NCBI GenBank assembly: GCA_026225945.1
Contig: JAMJFZ010000818.1
Location: 928,501 to 992,500, forward strand
Source of the DNA: Cricetomys ansorgei
Taxonomy: Eukaryota; Chordata; Mammalia; Rodentia; Nesomyidae
Reading direction: 5' to 3'
DNA: 64,000 bases
Numbering within the stretch: the first letter of the stretch is position 1; every line of letters begins with the position of its first letter. Positions 23,696 through 37,100 of this stretch are shown piece after piece. The notes under the pieces were generated by a model. It worked only from the letters and a program-made list of their open reading frames with translations. It did no database searches and was not told the origin of the DNA. The position numbers and the translations under genes were made by a program.

Positions 23696-26331
23696 TAGAT
23701 ATCTAGATAGATAAGTAGATATAAGTAGATAGATGGATAGATAGAGGGATGGTAGGTAGAAATCTTTGCGGGGTTGTCACATTATAGGGGTGCAGTTAGA
23801 ATTGGGTGAGCTGTAGGAAATGATTTTTTTAATTGAGAAGAAGCTATAGTGTTGCATATGTAAAGTCCGCACCATCTGGGAGGTTGAGGCTGAGGCAGGA
23901 GGATCACTTGGCTGCAGGAGTTGGAAACCAGCCTGGACACTAGCAAGATTCCCACATAAAAACAAAACAAAAACAAAAACAGGGCCGGAGAGACGGCCCC
24001 GCCGTTACACGCTAGGCTCACAGCCGAAAACTAAAACATGGAAAGTACATCGCAGGTCGCATAGGCATGGTGGCTAAGGTGACTGTGAGAGCTTTGCCGG
24101 AGCTGTTACAGGGAGCTGTCCGTATTACACCTCAGCAGCTCTGATGAAGATGCACGATAAAAGGACCAGCTAGAAATCATGACCCCAAACTGTTTCAGTA
24201 TCGTATTTGCATTTCCTAAATAATTTGTAAAACCAAGTCTATGCCAGCTCCTTGTTTCTGAGTCACAGTGGTGTACGGTTACATTCTGAAGCCTTTTCTT
24301 AGCGTCTGTCATTCCGTCCTCACAAGTGTTGTCTGTGTAGGGTGGGGAGGTCTGAGTTTATTCTGAGGAAACTGGGGGGGGGGGGCTGCCTGTGCAGGAG
24401 CCTTGCCAAAGCCACAGACTGCGAGTCACCAGAAGGACCAAAGCTGACTCCCGCCTGAGCATGTGTTTGTATGACTCCCAAACCCTAGCACTGGTCAGCA
24501 GCCATTGGGTTGCTCAGTGTAAAGAACCCATGACCCTGAGCACCCTATGCAGGTGTCCTCAGCACCCAGAGCACCCTATGCAGGTGTCCCTGAGCACCCA
24601 GTAACACCCATGCAGGTGTCCCTGAGCACCCTGAGCACCCTATTCAGGTGTCCTCAGCACCCAGAGTATCCTATGCAGGTGTCCTCAGCACCCAGAGCAC
24701 CCTATGCAGGTGTCCCTGAGCACCCTGAGCACCCTATTCAGGTGTCCTCAGCACCCAGAGTATCCTATGCAGGTGTCCTCAGCACCCAGAGCACCCTATG
24801 CAGTCCCTGAGCACCCTGAGCACCCTATGCAGGTGTCCTCAGCACCCAGAGCACCCTATGCAGGTGTCCCTGAGCACCCTGAGCACCCTATGCAGGTGTC
24901 CTCAGCACCCAGAGCACCCTATGCAGGTGTCCCTGAGCACCCTGAGCACCCTATGCAGGTGTCCCTGAGCACCCTGAGCACCCTATGCAGGTGTCCCTGA
25001 GCACCCAGAGCACCCTATGGCAGGTGTCCCTGAGCACCCTAAGCTGCTCCACTCAAAAAGAGAAGCCCAGGATCTCCACTGAAAATGCTTGCTTGCTGTC
25101 TTATTTTTAGTCTCTGAGCAACTTGAGCTCAATTTGGGCTTCTGGAGTTAGGCAAGTGTGGATCTGAAAAGCCCAGCACTGGGGCTCAGGACACGGTGAC
25201 CGTGGAGCAGGGGCCTTTACCCACTTACAGAGCTCTCCTGGCCTGCTCTGGGTTCTTGGTCTGACCCCCCGATCAGTCAGAAGGGCCACTTTCCTGTGGT
25301 GCCATCTGGGACCACTCACTGATCTTTGAAAGAAGTCATTTAATTGGGGGCTGCAGAGATCGCTCGGCAGTTAAGAGCGCTGGCTGCTCTCCCAGAGAGA
25401 ACCTGGGCTCAGTTCCCAGCACCCACATGGTGGCTCACAACCGTCTGTGACTCAGTTCCAGGGGCTCTGACGCCCTCTCCTGGCCTCTTCCAGCCCTCAT
25501 GTGCACATCTTACATACAACACAGACGACACACTCGTAGACATAAAATACACAAATTATTTTAAAAGAAGCCACTTGGTGGTCCTTTCGTGTTTATACTG
25601 CAGCTACTCCTGCACTAGGAAATGCAGCAATCCCCAGGGATGCTCTGGTCCCACCCCCATCCCTCGTGCCTGCGTCAGTGCCTGACGTCAGTACCTGACA
25701 CGTGGCCTGTGTGCAGTAATGCTTGCTGAGTGAACACCAAATGCCCCGTGATGGTGTCCTGGAACCTGTGAGAGAGCCAGTGTGTGCACTATACCTGCAG
25801 CCACCTCTACGTTTACCCACATCCCTGTGGACGCAGACACCTCCTGTCTTCCTTCTCCCCTCGACGCTGTTCCCCTGCCAAGTCCAGCTCCGAGCTTTCT
25901 CTCACCCTGGCCTTCTCAGCCAGTAACAGTATTTCTCCCAAAAACTTCACAGCGTGCCCTTTCTGGAGTGCCCTCTTCCCAGCCGGCTTGTCCCTTTGCT
26001 CTCTGTACAGAGCCTGTTTCCCTGCGTTGGCTAAGAGTCTCTTGCTTGCGTGTTAACTGGAATGTATTTGGGCTGGATTAGTTCAAACCAGGAGCGCTAC
26101 TGTAGAAGTACAACAGCACCAATAGAACTCAAGAGCGGCTTGAATCCCAGCATCCAGCAGGCAGAAGCAAGCGGATCTCTGTGAATTAGAGGCCAGCTTG
26201 GTCTAAGTTGCAGGTTCTGGGACAGCGCAGGCTATGTAGTGAGACTCTGTCTCAGGAAAAATCAGAATAGAACAAAAACCTCAATAGAAGTTAATTCAGC
26301 TTCATAGAGATGGGCTGAGAAGCAGTCTCGC

Positions 26332-26383
<52 letters not shown>

Positions 26384-29300
26384 TCCCTCCCTCCCTTCCT
26401 TTCCTCCCTCTCTCCCTCTTCTCTCTCCCTCCTTCTCTCCTCTCTCTTCCCCTCTCTCCTTCCCTTCCTCTATCCCTCCCTCTCTCTCCTTCCCTCTCCC
26501 ACTTTTCCCCGCGCCGTTAGAGTGTCCCCCAGTCTGAGGGCGGCCGCCACAGATTAGCAAACATTGCCACGAATCCAGGGCTCGTGGCTCGGTTCTTTGC
26601 AACTGGCACAGTTAGGACCTAGCCTCAAAAGGCTGGGCATGTAGCTCGGTGATCCTGCAAGCCCAAGGCCTGAGCTTCAATTCGCAGTTTAGGGTGGGTG
26701 ATGGAAATAGTCTCAAGGCAGTGGATAAAAACCTTTATCTTGATCCCCCCCATCCCGTGGATCCTTCCCCACTCTACAGAAAGGAAGGAAAGGAAGGAGG
26801 GAGGGAGAAGGCTGGGGATATAGCTCAGTGGTAGAGCACTTGCCTGGCATGCGCAAGGCTCTGGGTTCCATCGCCAGTGCCACAGGGGAGAGAGAGAGAG
26901 AAAGGGGCGGGCTGCAGGGGGAGAACTGCAAAGCACCAAGTGGTTAGATCTGGAAATGACTGGAGGACTGCTATGGTAAAGATGAAAGGGAAGCAGTATT
27001 CTCCGATTCCTCCCAGCATGCCCTGAGCTCCGCTTTTAAAAAATAGATAATCGGCCTACTTCTGCTATGTCCAAATACAGGGTATTCCTCTGAAGACCGA
27101 GGGCAGTACAGACATCATTCCCTGTTTAGTTCTCGACACAGTTACCTGGAGATCTTGACACTGGTTGCATAGCAGAGACACCTGGAGAAGGCTTTCCTCC
27201 TTGGGGGTTGGGGGGTCCCAGACAATTATCAGAATTTGAGAGTGTGTTTCCTTACATGATTTTAGTGGCGAGCCAGCATGGGCGCCCCTAACTTAACCAC
27301 ACGAAGCCTAGCATTTCATCTAACCCCACATCCTCTCGGTGAAGCAGGAAAGACCAGATGGGTCAATCCCATCCCCCACATAGTGCAGTCATGACCGCCG
27401 GGAAGTCTCCGTCCTGTGAGTGGTGGCCACATCACAGGATGCAAAACTCCAGGGACTGCCCTTCCGATCTCATTAAGTCATACCACAAACACTGATGGAC
27501 TTAATCACGAGCCATCCCTCACCGTGCAGTGTGTCTCTCCCTTTCCCCTCCGCTCATCTCTCTCTGTTCCTCTTTTGCTCCGGGACACAGGAACTGAATA
27601 AGAAGAGGACCCAGAAGGAAATGGAGCACGCCATGCTGATCCGGCACGACGAGTCCACCCGGGAGCTGGAGTACAGGCAGCTGCACACGCTGCAGAAGCT
27701 CCGCATGGACCTCATCAGGTTACAGCACCAGACGGAGCTGGAGAACCAGCTGGAGTACAATAAGAGGCGGGAGCGGGAGCTGCACCGGAAGCACGTCATG
27801 GAGCTTCGGCAACAGCCGAAAAACTTAAAGGTAAGAGGACAGCAATGGGCCTCACACCCAGCGTGTGTCCTCACGGGTGGGCGGGGCTGCAGGGGCGTGT
27901 CCGTGTCCCACCCCACAGAAAGAGGCCAGGGCTGCTTCTGCCAACTGGGAAGCTGCTTTAGAACCCACTGACCTGCGGCGTCCTCCGCCCCTGTTCCCAG
28001 TGTGCCGCCTTCCTGAGCCAGTTGTTGCCCACCCTCTTTGAAGGGCAGTGAGGAAGGGCCGGAGAGATGGCTGATCTAGAGAGCCTGGTTTGATTCCCAG
28101 CACCCACAGGGCAGCTCACAACCGCCTGTAACTGGGTTGCGGGGAGGAGGTTTGGGGAGCATGTGATGCCCTCTTCTGGCCTCCAAGGGCAGCAGGCACC
28201 CATATGGCACACAGATATACATACAGGCAAAGCATTCATATCCATAAAATAAAAATAAAAAATGTACAGTGGGCAAGGAGAGCTTGGGAGATGGTTCAGC
28301 GAGTACAAAGACCTGAGTTCTAGCCCCTAGAACCTATGTTTTAAAAGAGAAAGCAGCCTGGTCTGGGCATGGTGGCACATGAATGACGGTAGACAGGTAA
28401 GCCCAAGGCCATCCTGGGTGTGGGTTCCAGGCCAACCAGAGCTATACAGTGACACCCCCGTCTCGCAGAAACAAACAACAGCAAACACAATGCCTGTAAC
28501 CCCACCTCTGCCGGGGCGCTCCCTGCTGCTGGCTGGCCACCCACCTAGCCTACTTGGTGGTCCCAGGCCTGTGCTAGACACTGTCTCAAAAAATAAAAAA
28601 AAAAGTCTGAGGTTCTATATCCAAGGGGTTGTCCTCTGACCTCCATGGGCGTGTACACAGGCACCCCTCTCCCCAAAAGGGGACAAAGAACTGTCCTAGA
28701 CCCAGTAAGTGAGAAAGTCATGATGGCCATCTTCAGGGTTGCAACACAATTAGGACTGTAAAGCCACAGTAGCAGGATCAGGCAAAGCTCACCAGCCACA
28801 TCTGCTGTGGGCCTAGGAATCGGCCCGGCTGTCCAGGCTGCTCTGGGGGGGGGGGGTGAACAGAGGAAACCTTTCAGTCCTTGCAGCCTCTGGCAGGGAG
28901 GCACTGGCGGGCGAGCTCTGTGTCCTCGGCCGCTGGCATGCGTCAGGCCAGTGTTGGCGTTGGCACAGATGCAAGCCGCCTTCAGTCGCATTGACACCTT
29001 TGAGCCCGATCCTAGGCACATCCGTGACCCCCTGCCACCAGAAGCCGTCAGAGCACTCACCAAGTGACGTGGACGGTGGAGCAGTCTGGCCTCTTCCTAC
29101 TGGCCAGAGTGCAAATTTGCTATCACCCCCTGAACGCATACTCTGAAGGGGATCAAAGGTCCAAAGTCACTTTGCTGGTGTAGTCTCTACCCAAGTGGGG
29201 ATGGGTTGGCCCACGAAACGCTGTTCGAGTGATCGCTATTGATACCTCAGGGAGACACTGTGAGCTGGGGCAGTGGGAGCTGACTGTACAACCCATCCCC

Positions 29301-32300
29301 CTTCTCACGGAAATGAGAGGAATAGCACGCACACGGCTCTGTCCACACACACCCAGAGAAAGGAAAACACACAGGGAACAGTAGGAGCCTCCCAAGACTT
29401 GAAGGAAGCCAGGGAAATAACTGCCAACCTTTTAACACGCTTCATAATATTCTACAATATGCTTATGAATAGCATTTCCGTCCATTTCACGTTACCTCCA
29501 GCCTGCCTGTCACTTTCTGAGTCAGTGGCTGTCCTGTGGGTCACCTCGCCAAGACAGGGAGGGGGGCACTGAGCTTGCACTGTGTCCTGTAACCCAGGGA
29601 CCTCCATATGGACTGACTGGCTTCTCTTTTTCTCTTTGTCGCCCCCCCCACCCCTGCCCCGCCAGGCCATGGAAATGCAAATTAAAAAGCAGTTTCAGGA
29701 CACTTGTAAAGTACAGACCAAACAGTACAAAGCACTGAAAAATCACCAGTTGGAAGTCACTCCAAAGAATGAGCACAAAGCAATCTTAAAGACACTGAAA
29801 GACGAGCAGACGAGGAAACTGGCCATTTTGGCAGAGCAGTATGAACAGAGCATAAACGAGATGATGGCCTCTCAAGCGGTAAGTGGGTAGGTTTGCTGCC
29901 ACGGCTTCGAGAGCCTGGGATTTCAAGAAAATCCAAGATCCGGCTTTCCTTCCCAAGCACCTCCTGGGATATGTTGGTTTAGGATATATTGGTGCTTCTT
30001 TTCCTGCCTGAGGGACGGAGGAAAGCGACGACGCTGAGTAAAGCCAAGCCTGCGTGGATACTCGCTGGAGTGCGTCTTATAAGACGGAGCGGAAGGAGTG
30101 GTTCCAACCCAGCGGGGCCGGGGCTGGAGGGGGGCAGCACACCGGGAGGGCGAGATGGGATGGGCACCACGTGTGTGTGTGTGTTTATCCTGTCGGAGGC
30201 TTACTGACCACCACCCCAACTGACGTCAGGCATGGTCCTGCTGCCTCCGAGCTCATGGTCAAGTGAAGGACACACACACACAGACAGAGTTGCTTGATAA
30301 TCTCCGGCTGAGCCTCTGCGTGCAGTGTAGCGCTGGGCCCAGACAGCGGAGCTAGCTAGACAGGGTCTCATGCTGTGTCAGACAAACCGGGAAGTAAGAT
30401 CACGGGGTGGTGATAGTCTAGCACACTGAGTACTTAGTCGTTGGGGTACCTGGGGCCTTGGAAGGACAAGGAGGAACAGGGAAGCTGGCCTGGGGACACC
30501 TGGAGACCTAAGAGGACGCCATCAAAATACATGGGCCAGCACAGGCAAAGGCATGGGCGAGGAGAGTGTGCCTCTGAGTTCAGGCTGGAGGGTGAGCCTA
30601 GAGCTGAAGGAGGAGGATTGGGCTGGGAGCCGTGGCGCACCTGTGATCCCAGCAGTCGGAAGACTGAGACAGGAGGATTATAACAGCCTGGGTTACTAGA
30701 GATACCCCATCTTGCAAAACAGCAGCTGAGGATGTAGTTCACCAGTAGACCACTTGCAGGAGGGCCCCCAGCCCTGAAAACAAGAGGGAGAAAGGGAGGA
30801 GAAGAGGAGAAAGGGGGGCTGGGAGCACGTATGTACCCCTCCTGTCTTATTCCCAGGATAGCCCCTCCTGGTTCCTCACTGTCTGTCAGGGGGTCTGTCA
30901 GGTAATTGAATGGGGTCATCACACAGCGACTGGCCCTGACAGCCAGTGGTTTACCAAACAGAAGCATTAGTCCTGGCCAAGGCTGCGGTCTGCAAGGACA
31001 CAGAGGCCCCAAAGGGTCTGAGAACGAATGACCAGCTTGATAGCTGCCACGGCCGGGGAGTACCTTGTGGGGAGTGGAGGTGAGGGTCAGAACCCCCAAG
31101 GCAGGCGGTAACGAGGCCTATCTAAGAAGTGCCAGGATTTATGTTGGCAGACTGTGAACTACATTGGTGCCTGTGGAGCAAAGGCAGAGGCCTGTAGGAT
31201 AAAGACTTGGGCTAAGAAAGCAGGCTGGGCAGGGCGGGGAGCTCGGACGTCCAGTGTACAGCTACAGTGAGTGGTTCCACCGCAGCACAGGCGGGAGGCG
31301 GGCGCATGGCGTGGCAAGGGGTGGGCAGGGTTTGAGGGACACTTAGGGGCAGCAGAGAGCACTGCGTTTCAGAGAGGGGTTGACAGGGGACCATGAGAGG
31401 GAGGAAAGGGGTGAATTCGGAAGCCTGGCACGGTCATTGAGTAAGGTGACCGTGGCACCTGAGACCTGTAGGTGTCCGTGTGACGCCTGCAGTTTCGAGA
31501 GGACACCGGGTTAAAGACAAAGGGTCCCCCGCCTTTGCCTTACAGGGGTGGTTGTAACTATTAAGAGTAAGCGAAAGCTACTAGGGACAGGAAGTAGGGT
31601 TTGAGAAGTGGGCTGGGGACGGATCCAGGAGCCGTCCACATTTGAAGGCTGAGTAGACATGGATCAAAGAGGATGAGTACCCAAAGATCAGGTGGGGCCA
31701 GGGGGAAAGCAAAGGTCCCCACTGGAGGGTGCAGATGTGCAGGAGCCACAGGGGCAGTAAACACCGTGACCTCCCTCTGTGGACAGTAGAATAGTCGTTC
31801 TTGTGCTTCAAAGGGGCGGGGCCTCAGCTCTAAGCACAGAGCTTGCCCAGCATACATGAGGCCCCAGGTTTGACCATCAATGCTACGTAAACCAGCATGG
31901 TGGCCCCCACCTGTAATCCCAGCAATTGGGAGGTGGAGCAGGAAGATCAGAAGTTTGAGGTCACCCTCAGCCACATAGCTAATTCGAGGCCAGCCTGGGC
32001 TACTTGAGACCCTGTCTCAAAAATAAAGAGTGCCCATGAAAAGAAGAGGAAGAAACTACGCATGGGACTCCCTTTCTCATCCTCATCAGTAGAGGCAGAC
32101 AGACGTGTAGCACGTGGAGGGGACAGTGAGAGAAAGCTTCTGCCAACGGGAGAGCGTTAACCCTGTCGTTGAGCTGAGGACGGGCGCCGTTGCACTCATT
32201 CATACATTCGAGTGTTTGAATGTCTGCGCTGTACTCCAGGCATCCAGGGGTACCATGGTGAATAAGCTATCCCCCCACCCCAACCCCGTCCTCCCGGGAT

Positions 32301-34046
32301 AATGGGGGGAGCAACTTCAGAAGAGGGCACTTCTCATGGATCAGAGCAAGCGCAAGAGGGTAGCAGTAGAACCAGAGGACTAGCCTGGTCTAGAGTGACA
32401 GGACCAGCCTCACCACTACAGCCATGTAGGCTGAGGAGCCGTGGGTACAAGACCGGGAGAGCAACAGCCCCTTTGAAAAACTCACAAGCATCAGTTCTGT
32501 CTGGAATGTGGAGAGCCAGGAAGGATCTCACCTGGGAAAGAGACAGGAGGACCACACGGGAGCCACGTCACAGTCACGTTTACATGCTTAGCCTCACTCA
32601 GCCTCCGCGCAATGCACTGTCACTCAAGAGTTGGGGGCCTGGCATCATATTGCTGTTTGGGGACCGTCCCTCAGAAGACATGCAGAGAGCGGCCTGAGAG
32701 ATGGCAAGAGGGCTGGGGGACCACTCATGGTGGGGTCGCTCTTGCCAGCCACAGGGGACCGTGGGCCTGGGGTGCGGGGAGAGGGCCAGAGAGTGTGTTT
32801 GGTGGCAGGGCTCATAAGGATCCAAGCCTCCTGATTGAGCTTAATGGTAGGCAACAATGACGGTTAGTAAAAAGGTGGGGAGGAAGGGGGAAGTAGGGAG
32901 GATGAGTTTGTAGTGGTCCTTAGAGCTCACGGACCTGGGAAAGAGCCTCCGTGAAGCTGTCTAGGAGATAAACAGAAGGAACCAGGAGAAAACGAGACAG
33001 CCAGCCTCCCGGGCCAGGTTGAAACATGAATCCCATAGGCGTGCCTGCATTTGCCCAGTAGATGCTCTCGGGGTAGACAGGAGTCCTCAGGAAGAGCGAT
33101 CAGAAGAGGGCCTTGCTGAAGCCCCAGAGCACCCGCTTTTTATCAGGCTCTGCTCGGCAAGGAGCAGCTGGGAAAGAGGCAGAGCTGGGAGAAAGCCACG
33201 GGGAGGGACTCAGTGCCTCAGAAGCCAAGGACAGAGTCAAGGCCAGAGGCAAGGATTTGCAAGAAAGAAGGCGCTCGGCGGTGGCAAACCCGGCTGGGAG
33301 GTGAGGTCATGTAAGGACCTCTCAGAGGCGATCAGAAGCTGAGTGCAGATAAGGGGAGTTGGGGGGACAGTCAGATCAGAATGGGAGGCGAAAGTTAAGG
33401 AACGTGACTGGGGCAGGGAGGGGGGGAGTACCGGGTAGGATTCCTGTCTCGGTTTTTGTTTGGTTTGGAGACAGGGTCTCTTGTAGCCCAGGCCAGCCTG
33501 GAACCCACTATGTGGTCAAGGGTGACTTTGAACTTCTGATCCTCCTGCTTCCTCGACCTCCCAAGCACTGGGATTACAGGTGTTCCTCACCACGCCCTAG
33601 TCATACGGGGCTGCAGATGGGACCAGAGCCACGAATGCTCTGTAAGCACGCAGCCGCACCCCAGCGGCTCCCCTACCTGTTACATCGCCTGGCTCTGCGG
33701 CAAAGGTCCATGAACCTGCTCTGTAAGATGGCGGGCAAAGGGGAGAGCAGCGCCATCTCTCTTGAAAAGGGAGGAGATGAGTCCGAGTGTGGTCACCACA
33801 GCTGTCCGTCGCTGGCCTCAGCCATCAGTGGGTGTCACCCTTTGAAGAGCCTGCTGCGAGTCCCTCCTGTACCTGTGCAAGCCAGAGGCTCGCTGAAGGG
33901 AGGCCATTCGGATCAGCTACTGCTTAGGAGAGGAGTCGGCACTTTTTTTATTTTTCTGTAACGAAACTGATCATAAATGTGAGACTCTGTGTGGGCTACA
34001 AGGTGTTCGTTGCACCTGTGCTCACCTCTGCAGAAGCAGCTAAAGG

Positions 34047-34125
<79 letters not shown>

Positions 34126-37100
34126 CGTGCCCTAGTAAAACTTTATTTATAAAGACAGGTGGCCACGTTTGGCCCAGGGGCTGTAGCGTTCCAGTTTCTG
34201 GCACTGAGGGGAGGGCTCACGTCACTACCGAGTAGTAGAGGCAGGATCTGAACTTATCTTGGGAGGGGACTGGGAGCTGTGTGCTAGGCCACACTGGATT
34301 AAACTGCACTCTTTCCCTTGCCTCCTCCTCTTCTGTTTGAGCCACTGTTGGAAGCAAGCATGACGCTCACCCCCGTTATTATAAGCCTCAGAGTGCACTT
34401 GTATGTGTGGCCGAGAGAGGCACTCTCCAAACGCTGGCCCTCCTGTGGTCCCTAGCACCTGGACTTGTGTGGTCAGAGGCAGCACGTGCGGAGCTTGAGG
34501 GTGGCTGAATGCCAGGACGAAACGAAGCTGCAGGCTGGGGTGAGAGCTCAGGCAGCAGAGGGCTTATCTAGCTCGCAGGAAGTCCTGGGTTTCAACACCA
34601 GCACTCTGAAACTCCCAGCATGGCGGTGCTCCCCTGTAATCCCAGCATGCGGTGATCACTTGTAATCCCAGCATGGCGGTGCTCCCCTGTAATCCCAGCA
34701 TGGCGGTGCTCCCCTGTAATCCCAGCATGCGGTGCTCACTTGTAATCCCAGCATGGCAGTGCTCACTTGTAATCCCAGCATGGCGGTGCTCACCTTCCCT
34801 TGAGAGGTAGAGGCAGGAGGATCGGAAATTCAAAGCCATTCCTGTCTGCACAGCAGGTTTTAGCTCCAGCATGGCCCACTAGAGACCCTGTCTCAGAGGA
34901 AGCTGGAGTTGCTTCAAGGATCTAAACTGCACTGGAGGTCTAAACTCTCAGTCGCTCACTCAGGGCTCATGGCGGCTAATGCGTAGGAGTAGAGAAAGGC
35001 TGGGCTGCCATTTTCTTTCTTGGTAAGGAGCCTCTGATATCAGGAGAAAATCGGTAGCAGTCCTCACCGGGAGCCACAGACCATTTCGACATTGAGCTAC
35101 TCCAACTGCAGACTGACTGTGTGTATACAGCAACCCTGCCTGCATTCCCAATGGAAAACAGGAAGAGAACGGCCTGTCCTCTCTAGTGGATTCTAATGTA
35201 GACTGCTTAGGACTCGGAAAACACTTTTCCCCCTTAACTCCACAGTGTCTTTCCCACAGAAGGACTCTGCAACTAGCTTTAACGTTTCCAAAGTCACCCC
35301 GTGCTGGGATGCGATGTCAGTTGTCCCCGGGATAGATGAGTTGAAACTGATACTGGGGAAATGGCCTGTATGAAAGGTGCACAGCACTCGGGTTTGCCAC
35401 GCTGCCTGACCCGGGGGCTCTGACCTCGGCGATCACAGCCCACCTGAGGGGCTGCTGCGGGGACACCCACCAGCCTAGGACAGAGGAGCTCACCTGTGCT
35501 CTGCTAGTGGTCTGACTCCAAAGCCTGTTGGGTTTGGGCTTCTCATTTCACAGGTGATCTTGGCCCTTCTCCGCACAGGATCTGGGCATCTCCGTACAAA
35601 ATGTAAGGTTCAGGTGTGCCACCGGAAGCAGAGGGAACTGGGCCAGGCTGGGTGTATAGACTAGATCCCATTGCTTCAAAGCAAAATACGTCCCCTGATG
35701 CCTTCAAGGGGTGAGATTTTGAACCTCTGGTGTTCTGGATTGGCAGCTAGGAAGATGCCGTGTACAGCCACAGCCGTGGCCAGTGTGACTTTTTTGGTCA
35801 TAGCACCGCGACGGCATGGTCTTCACACTGTATGACTTTGGATTCACCTCTGTAGCAACCAAGCATGTCTAAATGGTGTTGAGATTTTATAGCTAAGGGT
35901 TTAAATATGGACATGGTCTTGTCAAAACCAAAACAATGAAACAGCTGCTGTTTATTGGACACTGCAGTACGTGTGGGGTCTTAGGCCTGGGATTCTGTAT
36001 GGATTCTTTCACTTAAAACTCATACCAATCTTAGTGGAAATTATTATTGTTTTCTTGAAAAAAGAAAATTAGACCAAAAGAGGCTGAATAATTGGCAAAA
36101 TACCACCCTGAAGTTGTGGCAGAGCCAGGCTCCTATATCTGGTTCTGCTCACCTGAGCAGAGGCTTAGCCACCGGAATGAGTAGCTTTCCCAGGCTCCCC
36201 GGGCCTCTCTGAGGGGAATGTGTTCCTAGGATCCTGCGGCCAACAGGGCAGACTCCACAAGCTCTAATCCAAATGGCAGTGTCTGTCCAGTTTCTGTCCT
36301 TCCACCAATGTCCAAGCAAGGAGCCCATTCCAAGTCGTCCCCAGGGTGGTGTTTATGGACTGCCTTACGTATGTGTCTTCTGCACCCACAGTTACGACTA
36401 GACGAGGCGCAAGAGGCAGAGTGCCAGGCCTTGAGACTACAGCTCCAGCAGGAGATGGAGCTGCTCAACGCCTACCAGAGCAAAATCAAGATGCAGACAG
36501 AGGCCCAGCACGAGCGCGAGCTGCAGAAGCTGGAGCAGAGGGTGTCTCTGCGCAGAGCGCATCTTGAGCAGAAGGTAGGAAGTTTCCAGGGAGCCAGGAG
36601 GTGGTTTGATATGGAGCCTTCCCTAGTGACCAGAGATCAGACTGCCAACTTACCCCTGGTACCCAAGAGAGGAGGCATTGTCCCCAGGCCTGGGCCACAG
36701 TGGCTCAGGAAGGTTATTCAACCGTCTGAGGTTCTGCTTAGGAAGCCCGCCATCTTAGCCAGCTGGATGACATCACTTATAGAAGGCCTATGGGATGCCG
36801 GCATGGTTGCCCAGGAGCCTAGGAAAGCCAAATGAGATTTGATTTTTTTTTTTCAGCAAAAGAAATTACCAGCAAGGCTCTTTACATAAGAAATAAAATG
36901 GGGCTGAAGAGATGGCTCAGAGGTTAAGAGTACTCGCTGCTCTTCCAGAGGCCCAGGGTTCTCTTCCCAGCAGCTCACAGCCACCTGTCAGTCCAGCTCC
37001 AGGGTATCTGACGCCCTCTTCTGGCCTCTACAGACACTGCACTCACATGCACATAACCTTAAATGCAGACACACACACATAATTAAATAAAAATAGTTTT

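Larger units (their letters stand above)
19928..27590 (+). other. Taok3 intron (7.7 kb)
   Basis: GT-AG intron with B1, B3, B4 and ID SINEs, a GATA array at 23574-23760, a 31/32-bp minisatellite at 24536-25047 and a long CT tract at 26335-26505. The stretches 19930-20750 and 26940-27580 look unique and noncoding. Confidence 0.85.
27831..29665 (+). other. Taok3 intron (1.8 kb)
   Basis: GT-AG intron holding a B3 and a composite B4/B1 SINE (28055-28672). The rest, including 28680-29640, is unique and shows no exon. Confidence 0.85.
29879..36391 (+). other. Taok3 intron (6.5 kb)
   Basis: GT-AG intron. SINEs lie at about 30.6-30.8, 31.8-32.0, 33.5 and 34.5-34.9 kb, with a TG/GA microsatellite at 34049-34125. 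The stretches 29.9-30.6, 30.8-31.8, 32.0-33.4, 33.6-34.0 and 34.9-36.4 kb are unique sequence in which I see no exon. Confidence 0.85.

Noticed and set aside
24547..25000. Open frames with repeated [20 protein letters not shown] units
   Set aside because: Translation of the 31/32-bp minisatellite; no start or splice context.
26291..26602. Glu/Arg/Gly-rich open frame on the - strand
   Set aside because: Translation of the CT tract; no gene.
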